DNA from: Anaerolineae bacterium
GTDB taxonomy: Bacteria > Chloroflexota > Anaerolineae > 4572-78 > J111
Assembly: GCA_020433835.1 (NCBI GenBank)
Contig: JAGRBY010000054.1
Location: 1 to 20,689, forward strand
Length of the DNA: 20,689 bases
Reading direction: 5' to 3'
Made by a program: the position numbers and the translations under genes. Of this stretch, positions 1 to 7,927 are shown piece by piece. The notes under the pieces were generated by a model. That model was given only the letters and a program-made list of their open reading frames with translations, was not told the origin of the DNA and made no database searches. Each line of letters begins with the position of its first letter. Position 1 is the stretch's first letter.

Positions 1-47
1 ACTAATTACCTCAATGCAAATGCGGAAGTTATTGTATTCACGCTCTT

Positions 48-102
48 AAGGCTGAGAAACAAAAATCCGTAGATGTTTTTTCTTAGCCTTAGCCTCAGCC
101 TT
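48..102. repeat. Palindromic CTCAGCC-type intergenic repeat, copy 1
   Basis: The 9-bp arm AAGGCTGAG (48-56) is the reverse complement of CTCAGCCTT (94-102), so the stretch can fold into a stem-loop. The run CTTAGCCTTAGCCTCAGCCT (82-101) matches 14954-14973 at 19 of 20 positions, and both are preceded by a T-tract. This is a dispersed repeat family with at least two copies in the window. No coding sequence is evident in the first 200 bases. Confidence 0.55.
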
Positions 103-211
103 TGCCTCGCAAGAGCTATTGCTGCTCCTAAATTACCCTGCTTTGACTCTGCAAAGTGGGCAGCCGTACTCCGAGTTGGACTCCGGTTTGCCGGAGCGAA
201 GGTACGAGACG

Positions 212-1420
212 ATGTCGCAATCATCCGAACAATTTGCTCAACTGTTAAGCCAGGCGGTGCGCCAGGTGGCTTTGCGTCAAAAAACAAAGATACAGGCGGT
301 GCAAGACGAGCTGGGGTATGCCCTGGGGCGCGAGGCCGGCGGCTCGACGATTGAGTATTGGCGCAAGGGGTACATCCCGGCCAAGCTGCACGATATCGAG
401 ATGCTGGCCCGCGCTTTGTTTCAACGCGGCGGCTTTCCCGACACGGCGGCGCTCGATCAGTTTTTGCGGCAGGCCGGCCACCCTGCGCCCGAACGGTTCA
501 GCCAGCAGCTCATCGCCCGTCAGCCATCGCCCCAGGCGTCCACCCATCATCAGCCCCGGCCCGCGCTCGATGAGCATCCGGCCTTCATCGTTGGCCCGCC
601 GGTTAGCCATCCGCGCCACTTTTTTGGCCGCGAGCGGGAGCTTAAGCGGCTGTTCGGTCTGCTCAAACATCGCCCGCTGCAAAATGCGGCGATTATCGGC
701 CCGCGCCGCAGCGGCAAAAGCTCGCTGCTCAACTACCTGCGCTCGATCACCACCACACCCGCCGACCAGCTTCGCCCCCACCAACGCCACGACTGGCTGG
801 CGCTGCCGCAAGCCTACCAGTGGATTATGGTCGATTTTCAAGATGCGCGGCTGGGGCGGCGCGAGCGGCTGCTGGCCTACCTGCTCGATCAGCTCAATCT
901 GCCCGTACCCGATCCGTGTGATTTGGAGTCGTTTCTCGATACCGTTAGCGGTCAACTGCACCACCCCACCATCATTTTGCTCGATGAGATTGGCGTGGCC
1001 CTGGCCCGCTACCCTGAGCTGGATGATGCCTTTTGGGAAGGGCTGCGGGCGCTGGCCACCAACCAGGTGGGCGGCAACCTGGCTTTTGTTCTGGCCGCGC
1101 AAGAAGCGCCCGACCAACTGGCGGCCCACAGCGATCTCGGTTCGCCCTTTTTCAACATCTTTGGCTACACCGCCCAGCTTGGCCCCTTGCGCCAGCCGGA
1201 AGCCGCCGAACTCCTCAGCAGTACACCACTGGCCCTAAGCCCCACCGAGAGCGCCTGGATAATTGAACGCAGCGGCGGTTGGCCAATTTTGCTGCAAATT
1301 CTTTGCCGCGAACGGTGGCTGGCCGCTGAAGACGGTGAAGAGGAGATCGACTGGCAAGCCGAAGCCCTGCGGCAGATGGCACCGTTTCGGTATCTGCTCG
1401 ATGGTGCGCCGGGGGAATAG
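212..1420 (+). CDS. STAND/AAA-like P-loop ATPase with N-terminal helical domain
   Basis: A soluble ATP-binding protein of 402 residues. The Walker A motif GPRRSGKSS begins at residue 163, and a Walker B motif (IILLDE) ends in Asp258-Glu259. A lead-in FFGRERELKRL is typical of archaeal-ATPase/STAND-type NTPases. The first ~95 residues form a helical, charged region ending in a YWRKG-containing segment that loosely recalls a helix-turn-helix or adaptor domain. No membrane segment is seen. The ATG at 212 is chosen over an in-frame TTG at 119 because a GAAGG-like ribosome site lies about 10 nt upstream and the extra 31 residues are not protein-like. The gene is GC-rich like the next ATPase gene at 1766, with which it shares the GRxxE...P-loop arrangement. 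A signalling or regulatory NTPase is likely, but the substrate is unknown. Confidence 0.75.
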   Translation: MSQSSEQFAQLLSQAVRQVALRQKTKIQAVQDELGYALGREAGGSTIEYWRKGYIPAKLHDIEMLARALFQRGGFPDTAALDQFLRQAGHPAPERFSQQLIARQPSPQASTHHQPRPALDEHPAFIVGPPVSHPRHFFGRERELKRLFGLLKHRPLQNAAIIGPRRSGKSSLLNYLRSITTTPADQLRPHQRHDWLALPQAYQWIMVDFQDARLGRRERLLAYLLDQLNLPVPDPCDLESFLDTVSGQLHHPTIILLDEIGVALARYPELDDAFWEGLRALATNQVGGNLAFVLAAQEAPDQLAAHSDLGSPFFNIFGYTAQLGPLRQPEAAELLSSTPLALSPTESAWIIERSGGWPILLQILCRERWLAAEDGEEEIDWQAEALRQMAPFRYLLDGAPGE

Positions 1421-1450
1421 GCAATGAGAAGATAGAAATTTACCTCAGTT

Positions 1451-1693
1451 CGATAACACGTAACATTTTGTTCGGGAGATTGGAGATATGGAGATGAGGA
1501 GATTGTTAAGCATAACCTCAGTTCGAAGTTTGGGAAAATAGACAGAATTAACAGGATTTATAAGATAAAAATAAGTAAAAATCTTTTCAATCTTGTAAAT
1601 TCTGTCTAATTATCGAACTCAGGTTAAGCATAATCTCCATATCTCCAATCTCCTCATCTCCTGCCGAAAATGTTCGTTTGTGATCCGTTATCG
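1451..1693. repeat. Outer palindromic element, interrupted by a second element
   Basis: A perfect 21-bp inverted repeat (1475-1495 and 1633-1653; arm made of GGAGATTGGAGAT plus ATGGAGAT) is framed by weaker outer pairing: CGATAAC at 1451-1457 with GTTATCG at 1687-1693, and AACATTTTGTTCGG at 1462-1475 loosely with CCGAAAATGTT at 1664-1674. Its loop holds another palindromic element (1515-1624). Without that insert and one copy of the flanking 8-bp duplication, the loop would be only about 20 nt. It lies in the 345-bp gap between the two ATPase genes and encodes nothing visible. A short partial copy of the inner element's end (ACCTCAGTTCGATAA) lies at 1442-1456. Confidence 0.7.
1515..1624. mobile_element. 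110-bp MITE-like palindromic element with 8-bp target duplication, copy 1
   Basis: The element starts ACCTCAGTTCGA and ends TCGAACTCAGGT, which are near-perfect terminal inverted repeats. The interior is also self-complementary and rich in GACAGAATT/AACAGGATTTATAAG-type words. It is flanked directly on both sides by TAAGCATA (1507-1514 and 1625-1632), an 8-bp direct repeat that reads as a target-site duplication. A homologous copy of exactly the same length lies in reverse orientation at 15009-15118. There is no transposase gene in the window, so movement would depend on an enzyme supplied from elsewhere. Confidence 0.75.
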
Positions 1694-1765
1694 TATGTAC
1701 GTCTTGTGAAAAGTTCTAAGGTGCAAACCGCGTGAAACAGGTTATTATGCCACATCAGGTAAATT

Positions 1766-4615
1766 ATGGCCGCCCCTACTCCTGCTAAACCTAAACCGCT
1801 CCCCTCTAAAACAGCGCCTATGGCCGTGGCCTACAGCCACGCGCCGCCGATTCGGGCTAATATTCTGCTGGCCAGTCTGCAGATTCTTTTTTGGCTGCTG
1901 GTTCATCCTTCGGCCTGGCGTAACCACATCGCCCGCATCGATGCACAGTTGCGGCCTGACTTTTATTTGGTGGAACTGCACGCCCAACACTGGCGGCAGA
2001 CGGCGCTGCGGATGCTGCTCATTCGGGGGTATGTGGTTTGGCCGCTGCTGGTGGGCTTGCTGGTGTGGACATCGGGCATTGCCGAAGCCAGCTACCTATT
2101 TGGCGAACTGCGCAGTTTGATCGGCGGCATTGCTTTTGCCGTGTCTGTCTGTGTGGCCTTGGGTGTGGCCAGCGGGCTAACGGTCAGTATCGCGCTCGGT
2201 ATTGTTATGGGCATTACCGGCGGTTTGGCCTACAGCCTGGCCAGCATCTGGCCAAATGATCCGCAGCGCACGGTGGCGCTTATCATCGCCATCGGCACAG
2301 CGTTAGGTATTGCCGGCAACGCGGCTTTTGGGGCAGCCAGTGCCGTACCCGGCAGCCGCGCAGGACATCGACCCAATTACTCGTTCATTCGGCAGACAAT
2401 CGGCATTGTGGCCGGGCTGTGTATCGGCATTGTGGGGCCGGTGCTGGCTACAACGCTGGCTATCCGCGCCACCAGCGACGTAACCTTTAGCGCGGCCCGC
2501 GCCCTGGTGTTCGATATCGCCGGCGGCGGGGCGGTCAACCTGATTCAGGGGCTTGTCTTTGGCGTGGCGGGCGGCATCGCTATCGGCATTGCCATGGGAC
2601 GGCGGGCCTCGCCGCGTTACGGTATCATCCTGGGGATCATCTTTGGTGTTATCTCCGGCCCCACGCGCGTTTTTGCCCTGAGCATTGCGCCCGACCTGAC
2701 CGGCGTCGGGAACGCAGCGCTGATCGCCGTGCTGTTTGCCCTGTCCTACACCCTGGCCGAGCGCATCGCCGGGCCGTGGACGGGGGCGGTGGCCGGGGCG
2801 CTGGGCAGCGGCGGCGGCTTTTTTCTAAGCGTCATTGGCGATGAGGCCCGCTGGCCGACTTTGCCGCTGGGGGTGCTGTGTATTATCGCCGGGTTGACGT
2901 TTTCGTGGTGGCGACCAATTGCGCTTTATCCGTTTCTGATGGTCTGGAACGGCACGCTTTATCTTATCGACCGCAACCGCCTGCGGCGAAATCCGACCCA
3001 GCCCTGCATGCTGCGTTGGCATTCGGCCTTTTGGGACGAGTACCAACGGCTGCCGCTGGTTTGGCTCGACCGGCATCTGATGTTGGTACTCAGCCACAAC
3101 CGGCCCGAAGGCGAGGCCGCCCTCACCTTTCTCATCACCAGCCCGCAGCGCTGGGCCGCCCAAACAGCGCAAATCGAACTCGATGCCCGCAGCCTGGAAG
3201 CCTGCACCACCGTTGAGGCGATGAGCCACACCCACCGGCTGCTGGGGGCGGGCGAGCTAACCGGCCCGGCCAGCGCGCTGCTGCGCAGTTTCAGCCGCCT
3301 GAGCCAGGATATCGAATCGGCTCTGCAACAAAGCAGCGCCTTTAACCAGCGGTTGGCCCTGGCTTCGGTTGAAGAGCGGCTCGATGGGCTGCTGCGCGAA
3401 CTTACGCGCAGCAGCGAACCGTACGCCGAGCGCTTTCTGCCCATCATCCCGGCCTGGCGCAAAACCATCGCCGGTTACATCCACAACCTGTCGGCCACGG
3501 TTGAAGCCCGCCAGGAAATCGACAACCCTTATATCATCGGCGTCCCACTCACCGAGCAGCAGGAAATCTTCACCGGGCGCACCGACATCAGCAGCCGTAT
3601 CGAGACGCTGCTGCGCGATCAACGCCGCCCGCCGCTGCTGCTGTACGGCCAGCGGCGGATGGGCAAAACCTCGCTGCTCAACAATTTGGGGCGGCTGCTG
3701 CCGACCACCATCGTCCCTTTTTTTGTCGATTTGCAGGGCGCGTCGCGGGCCAGCGGCCACACCGGGCTGCTATACGCCATCGCCAGAGAAATGACGCGTT
3801 CGGCGGCGGAGCGGCGCAATCTCAGCCTACCGGCCCTCAATCGCGAGCAGTTGCTCAACGATCCGTTCACCCATTTCGATGAGTGGCTGGACAGCGTAGA
3901 GCAAACGATGGATGCCCACCAGCAGCACACCGGCCTTCTGGCGCTCGATGAGTTTGAGGCGCTTGATAGTGCGCTCAGCAAGGGCCGTTATGATGAAGAG
4001 GATGTGTTGGGTATGCTGCGCCACATTATCCAGCATCGGCCCCGCTTTAAGATTTTACTGGCCGGTTCGCACCATATCGAAGAGTTTCAGCGCTGGGCCA
4101 GCTATTTGATTAACGTGCAGGTGGTTCATATCAGCTACTTAAACCCGGCAGAAGCACGGCAACTGGTCGAACAGCCGGTTAAAGGGTTCACCTTGCGCTA
4201 CGAGGCCGAAGCCAGCCGCCGGGTTTTGGAGCTGACGCGCGGCCATCCGTTTCTGGTTCAACTGCTGTGCGCCGAAATCATCACCCTGAAGAATGAGCAG
4301 GATCCCGCCCAACGGCGATTGACCACTCTGGCCGATGTTGAAGCTGCCATTCCCGAAGCTCTAACCAGCGGCAGCTTTTTTCTGGCCGACATCAAGCGCA
4401 ATCAGATCGATGCAGTGGGCAGCCAAGTTCTCTCGGCATTGGCCGATCAGGGTGAGGGAGCCCGCCTTGATCGGGACAAGTTGGCTGCGCTCACCGGCCT
4501 GGCTCCCACGGCGCTCGACCCGGTGCTGGCGCATCTGGTTCGACGCGAACTGATTGAGCCGGTTACCGGAAATTATGGCTTTCAAGTAGAATTCATTCGA
4601 CGCGCATTTGTTTAA
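1766..4615 (+). CDS. Multi-span membrane protein with C-terminal STAND-like ATPase domain
   Basis: A protein of 949 residues in two halves. Residues ~30-400 hold many hydrophobic, glycine-rich segments (about ten membrane spans) after a Pro-rich N-terminal tail. A soluble linker (~400-600) follows, then a P-loop ATPase: the lead-in NPYIIGVPLTE...FTGR, Walker A GQRRMGKTS at 628-636, and Walker B LLALDEFEAL with Asp728-Glu729. A winged-helix-like C-terminus (~880-949) may close the ATPase module. The organisation suits a membrane-anchored STAND or archaeal-ATPase-type signalling NTPase, and the P-loop region resembles that of the gene at 212-1420. The ATG at 1766 has only a weak CAGGT upstream. 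The role of the membrane half is unknown; transport or sensing are both possible. Confidence 0.75.
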   Translation: MAAPTPAKPKPLPSKTAPMAVAYSHAPPIRANILLASLQILFWLLVHPSAWRNHIARIDAQLRPDFYLVELHAQHWRQTALRMLLIRGYVVWPLLVGLLVWTSGIAEASYLFGELRSLIGGIAFAVSVCVALGVASGLTVSIALGIVMGITGGLAYSLASIWPNDPQRTVALIIAIGTALGIAGNAAFGAASAVPGSRAGHRPNYSFIRQTIGIVAGLCIGIVGPVLATTLAIRATSDVTFSAARALVFDIAGGGAVNLIQGLVFGVAGGIAIGIAMGRRASPRYGIILGIIFGVISGPTRVFALSIAPDLTGVGNAALIAVLFALSYTLAERIAGPWTGAVAGALGSGGGFFLSVIGDEARWPTLPLGVLCIIAGLTFSWWRPIALYPFLMVWNGTLYLIDRNRLRRNPTQPCMLRWHSAFWDEYQRLPLVWLDRHLMLVLSHNRPEGEAALTFLITSPQRWAAQTAQIELDARSLEACTTVEAMSHTHRLLGAGELTGPASALLRSFSRLSQDIESALQQSSAFNQRLALASVEERLDGLLRELTRSSEPYAERFLPIIPAWRKTIAGYIHNLSATVEARQEIDNPYIIGVPLTEQQEIFTGRTDISSRIETLLRDQRRPPLLLYGQRRMGKTSLLNNLGRLLPTTIVPFFVDLQGASRASGHTGLLYAIAREMTRSAAERRNLSLPALNREQLLNDPFTHFDEWLDSVEQTMDAHQQHTGLLALDEFEALDSALSKGRYDEEDVLGMLRHIIQHRPRFKILLAGSHHIEEFQRWASYLINVQVVHISYLNPAEARQLVEQPVKGFTLRYEAEASRRVLELTRGHPFLVQLLCAEIITLKNEQDPAQRRLTTLADVEAAIPEALTSGSFFLADIKRNQIDAVGSQVLSALADQGEGARLDRDKLAALTGLAPTALDPVLAHLVRRELIEPVTGNYGFQVEFIRRAFV

Positions 4616-4672
4616 CCAAAATTGAGGAGTCAGACAGTCTCGATTGAGACGACACCGGGAATGAAAATTGCC

Positions 4673-4698
4673 GTAGGACAAACTTAAGTTTGTCCCAC
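4673..4698. repeat. Short palindrome, REP-like
   Basis: GGACAAACTTAAGTTTGTCC at 4676-4695 is a perfect 20-bp palindrome, extended by GTA/CAC flanks with a single mismatch. A smaller hairpin, GTCTC-GATT-GAGAC (4637-4650), lies just before it. The pair sits between the stop of the membrane ATPase and the next start. There is no T-tract, so a classical terminator is unlikely. The palindrome looks like a dispersed intergenic repeat, or less likely a binding site. Confidence 0.5.
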
Positions 4699-4728
4699 AA
4701 ATTTTATTGTCAGAGGAGAGTCACGGCT

Positions 4729-5175
4729 ATGTCTATTTATGAACGCGATCGCATGCCCATCGAGGAGGAAAACAAACACGCTCGGCGAGGGTGTCTCCTC
4801 GCGCTGGTTATTGTTCCTATAATTTGTTTTATATTACTTTGGCCGGTGCTGACCCTGACCGGGCCGGGGCAGCTTGTTATGGGGCACACGGTTCTCTTGA
4901 CCCTTTCAAGGGGCGTACCGCTGCCCGTACCGTATGTTAGGGGGTTGGCCAATACCGCCACCGCCAGCTGCACCCTTGACCATACCAACCCCAAACCGGC
5001 CGACTTCGACGAGCGCCAAGAGAGCCTCAGCACTGAATACGAATCGATGGTGGCGTCGTATAACCGTTATTACAATATCGTACGGCGTAACAAGGGTACC
5101 CTGTCGTGGTACGATCCGCCGGAGGAAGTGCCCGGCAATTTTGCCAGCGCTAAACTGTTTTACTGTCATAATTGA
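4729..5175 (+). CDS. Hypothetical single-span membrane protein
   Basis: A 148-residue protein that I do not recognise. The N-terminus is charged (ERDRMPIEEENKHARR), followed by one hydrophobic span (about residues 21-42, CLLALVIVPIICFILLWPV). A soluble, Tyr-rich domain of about 105 residues follows and contains two Cys (CTLDH and the terminal FYCHN) that could form a disulphide if it faces outward. The ATG at 4729 is preceded by a good AGAGGAGAG ribosome site at 4712-4720, which favours it over an in-frame TTG at 4690. It stands 79 bp before the acyltransferase gene and could be co-transcribed with it. Confidence 0.65.
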   Translation: MSIYERDRMPIEEENKHARRGCLLALVIVPIICFILLWPVLTLTGPGQLVMGHTVLLTLSRGVPLPVPYVRGLANTATASCTLDHTNPKPADFDERQESLSTEYESMVASYNRYYNIVRRNKGTLSWYDPPEEVPGNFASAKLFYCHN

Positions 5176-5254
5176 GAAAAGTTGCACAAATAAAACTTCA
5201 GCCTAGACTCAGTTTATCTCTATCTCATCCTACACGGAGAATCTGAGTCTACTT

Positions 5255-6373
5255 ATGAATCCATCAAATCGTATTTACATTCTCGATAACTTTCGCGCAG
5301 TCGTTATCTTTCTTGTTATTGTTCTACACACATCAATCACATATATGGCTTTTGCCCCGGAATGGTGGTATGTTGTCGATGTGCAGAACAGCCTTTTCTT
5401 TACGGCCGTTGTGGTACTGATTGATGTGCCCATTATGCTCATCCTCTTTTTTATTGCCGGTTACTTCGCCTTTCCCTCGCTAGCGAAACGGGGGCCGACG
5501 CAATTTCTCAAAGACAAATTTGTGCGGATCGGGTTGCCTTGGCTTTTTGGCGTGCTCGTGCTCGCCCCACCGATTACCTACCTGATTTATTTCTCGCGCA
5601 ATATCCCCGTCCCACTGATGGAATTCTGGCGCAACGACTTTTGGGGGCCGCTTTATCAACAAGCGGTTTACTGGTTTTTGGGTATCCTGTTTTTATTCTT
5701 TGTGCTCTTAAGTTTGGTCTATGCCATCAGTCCTGGTTTTCGCGCCATCCACCAAAAAACTACTCAGCCTACCTGGCTTTTGTTAATTGGCTTCGTTTTG
5801 CTCATGACCGCCGGATTTTTGACGATGAACTTCTTCTTCCCGCTCGATACCTGGAAACCTGCCGGTTATATGTTTATGTATCAACCGCTGCGAGCGCCGC
5901 TGTATATCGGCTATTTCGCCTTGGGGTTATATGCCTACCAAGCCGGCTGGTTCACCGAGAACGGCTACCGCCCGCGCTTGGTGGTTTGGCTGACCACCTT
6001 GATTATCTCCGGGCTATTTTATTTGTACTATCGCTTCACAATTCCCGGTCCGATCCAAACTACCGTTGTTCTCAAAGCGGGCAATGCTTTGCTGTTCAAC
6101 CTTTTCTGCTTTTCGTCGCTGCTGGGTGGTGCTGCACTACTCCAGCAACTGCTCAACACCGCCAACCCGTTTTGGAAAAGCCTGGCCGCTAGTTCTTTCG
6201 GCATTTATTATCTACACCCCCTTGTCTTGTTTCCATTAGCATTGCTGTTAGTGGCCCTGCCGCTGTCCATCTTCTTGAAGGCAGTTATTCTGATCGTGCT
6301 TACACTGCTGTTGTGCTGGGCGGGGACGGCTCTCGTCTTAAAGAAGGTTCCATTCGTGCGGCACGTCTTTTAA
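5255..6373 (+). CDS. Acyltransferase family 3 (OpgC/OatA-like) integral membrane protein
   Basis: A 372-residue polytopic protein with about ten membrane spans. It opens with YILDNFRAVVIFLVIVLHT, the family-3 acyltransferase signature, with Arg14 and the catalytically important His25. FFIAGYFAFPSLAKRGP after span two and a late SFGIYYLHPLVLF segment are also typical. Family members move acetyl, succinyl or other acyl groups across or at the inner membrane onto sugars, glucans or peptidoglycan. The overall look is closest to the OpgC/glucan-modifying branch, but the acceptor cannot be told from sequence. The length is normal and no lesion is seen. The start is ATG, with ACGGAGA about 13 nt upstream. 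Confidence 0.85.
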   Translation: MNPSNRIYILDNFRAVVIFLVIVLHTSITYMAFAPEWWYVVDVQNSLFFTAVVVLIDVPIMLILFFIAGYFAFPSLAKRGPTQFLKDKFVRIGLPWLFGVLVLAPPITYLIYFSRNIPVPLMEFWRNDFWGPLYQQAVYWFLGILFLFFVLLSLVYAISPGFRAIHQKTTQPTWLLLIGFVLLMTAGFLTMNFFFPLDTWKPAGYMFMYQPLRAPLYIGYFALGLYAYQAGWFTENGYRPRLVVWLTTLIISGLFYLYYRFTIPGPIQTTVVLKAGNALLFNLFCFSSLLGGAALLQQLLNTANPFWKSLAASSFGIYYLHPLVLFPLALLLVALPLSIFLKAVILIVLTLLLCWAGTALVLKKVPFVRHVF

Positions 6374-6393
6374 ACTACAAAATTCTCCTCAGC

Positions 6394-6435
6394 CAGCCAC
6401 AGATTTTCATCACCCTTCGATAGCATCTGTGGCTG
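6394..6435. terminator. Stem-loop after the acyltransferase gene (possible terminator or repeat)
   Basis: CAGCCACAGAT (6394-6404) pairs perfectly with ATCTGTGGCTG (6425-6435) around a 20-nt loop, 20 bp after the acyltransferase stop codon. There is no T-run after the stem, so termination is possible but not secured. The CACAGAT/ATCTGTG words also resemble dispersed palindromic repeats. Confidence 0.4.
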
Positions 6436-6510
6436 TCTGTGCATTAACCAATAAATACCACCTGTTACTCGTTAGGTAGAAACTGACCTCCAATGTAAAA
6501 GGAGTTACCC

Positions 6511-7902
6511 ATGAATCGATTTTTCAGTATTCACCGCAGTGGAGTAGCTTTGTTAATTTTAATTGGTTTCGGGGTAATCTTATTTTTTGCGTCGGAAGGA
6601 AGTAGCCTAACCGAAGATACACCCAACGCAACCCAATTCTCGTCCCCGCCTAACCCTGTTCAAACTAAGCCAACATCAGCTGCCATAGCAACAGCAACTA
6701 GAGATGTGGGTGTGTTCCAGTCGCCGTTACCTCTTCCGGTTGAGCCAACCCTAACGCCACCGGCAACACCACTTATTCAACCGCCGCTTTGTAAATTTGA
6801 GGGGGATATGGCTAAAAAACCAGAAGATCCCTCGCAGCTAAACCAATTTGTATTTTCAGCACCCAAAGTCATCTTCAGTCGAGAAGCGCCGATTGATTTG
6901 ATTGAGTGGTTGCCTGACAATCAGAGATTGTTGGTTCATATAACCATCCCAATAAAACAGTCTATTGAGACGGTGGACACAACCACCGGCCAAACTGAGG
7001 TCTATGCCGATAATTTACAAAGTGCTAGCCAAGTCCATTGGGTAGCCAGTGAAAATGCGGTAGTCTATACTGACTACAAAATGCAGGAGTTTAGTGGGGT
7101 CGATCAGTTTGGAGTGTGGCTAAGTCGAGGCAAAGGAGAACCGGATCAACTTTTGCTGGAAACAGAGTATGCTGAATTATTGAGAGCCAAAGAGAATATC
7201 CAAAAACTTTCCTCTGAAGTAGCCAGAGCATTAAATGTGTATGATTTTCCGTTTGACCCGGAGCAATGGCGGTATAACAAGTACCCGGAAGACAACTACT
7301 ATCTTCAATCGTGGAGTGCGATAAAATTCGCCTCGTCGGTCAGCCCGGATGGTTCCAAAGCTGTATTTTACGGGGTTCCCTGGCTGTATCTGGTTGATCT
7401 AAAGACCAATCAGCCGTGTGAAGTTGATCTGGGGCAAACCTACAACAGTGAACAAGGGCCACTACGGGTTTTTAATGCTTTATGGAGTCCGGATGGAAAA
7501 TTACTGGCCCTACAAACGGCTGTTGGTTATCGAGAGGAAAATTTGCGTTTTAATGAGTTGGTAATCTTAAATACAGTTACCGGCAAATTGTATCGACCTG
7601 AAATAAAATTGGGCTACATTTTAGACATAAGATGGTTTCCCGATAGCCGCTACTTGGTGGTAATGGGACAGTCAACTGAGATTGAGCAACCTCAGCTAAA
7701 CCAACTAATTGGGGTAGTTGATAGTTTGACCCAACAATCTCGTTTAATATTATCTGATCATACTTTTACTCAAGGTAGTCAAGCTGGTTTTCAATTAGCT
7801 TTATCGCCGACTGGAAAAGATTTAGCAATCAACTGTCCAATTGTTTCTGACAAATATTCTCTTGGGTTAAAAGGTCAAGTGTGCCTTATATCCATAAATT
7901 AA
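6511..7902 (+). CDS. Secreted or membrane-anchored PD40/TolB-like beta-propeller protein
   Basis: A 463-residue protein with an N-terminal hydrophobic segment (about residues 11-28) acting as an uncleaved anchor or signal. A Pro/Thr/Ser-rich stalk (~30-95) follows, then a domain with recurring propeller strands such as IEWLPDNQRLLVH, SVSPDGSKAVFYG, ALWSPDGKLLALQ, IRWFPDSRYLVVM and ALSPTGKDLAI. These SPDG-type blades mark PD40/WD40-like propellers, used for protein or ligand binding outside the membrane. No enzymatic motif is seen. AAAAGGAGT upstream of the ATG is a strong ribosome site. The next gene begins only 25 bp later, so the two probably form one transcript. The gene is visibly AT-richer than the first 4.6 kb. 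Confidence 0.75.
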   Translation: MNRFFSIHRSGVALLILIGFGVILFFASEGSSLTEDTPNATQFSSPPNPVQTKPTSAAIATATRDVGVFQSPLPLPVEPTLTPPATPLIQPPLCKFEGDMAKKPEDPSQLNQFVFSAPKVIFSREAPIDLIEWLPDNQRLLVHITIPIKQSIETVDTTTGQTEVYADNLQSASQVHWVASENAVVYTDYKMQEFSGVDQFGVWLSRGKGEPDQLLLETEYAELLRAKENIQKLSSEVARALNVYDFPFDPEQWRYNKYPEDNYYLQSWSAIKFASSVSPDGSKAVFYGVPWLYLVDLKTNQPCEVDLGQTYNSEQGPLRVFNALWSPDGKLLALQTAVGYREENLRFNELVILNTVTGKLYRPEIKLGYILDIRWFPDSRYLVVMGQSTEIEQPQLNQLIGVVDSLTQQSRLILSDHTFTQGSQAGFQLALSPTGKDLAINCPIVSDKYSLGLKGQVCLISIN

Positions 7903-7927
7903 ATCTTAACCAAAGGACGCCCGAATA

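Noticed and set aside
119..211. TTG start for the first ATPase, adding 31 residues
   Set aside because: There is no ribosome site before the TTG, and the extra residues run into the CTCAGCC repeat; ATG 212 has a GAAGG-like site.
245..1129. Long minus-strand open frame of 294 codons inside the first ATPase gene
   Set aside because: It lies opposite a well-supported P-loop ATPase, shows no domain motif, and its composition is that of an antisense shadow of a GC-rich gene.
1451..1693. CRISPR-like or tandem repeat array
   Set aside because: The repeats are inverted, not regularly spaced direct repeats, and no cas gene is present.
4690..4728. TTG start for the small membrane protein
   Set aside because: The TTG lies within the 4676-4695 palindrome, while ATG 4729 has a strong AGAGGAGAG site.
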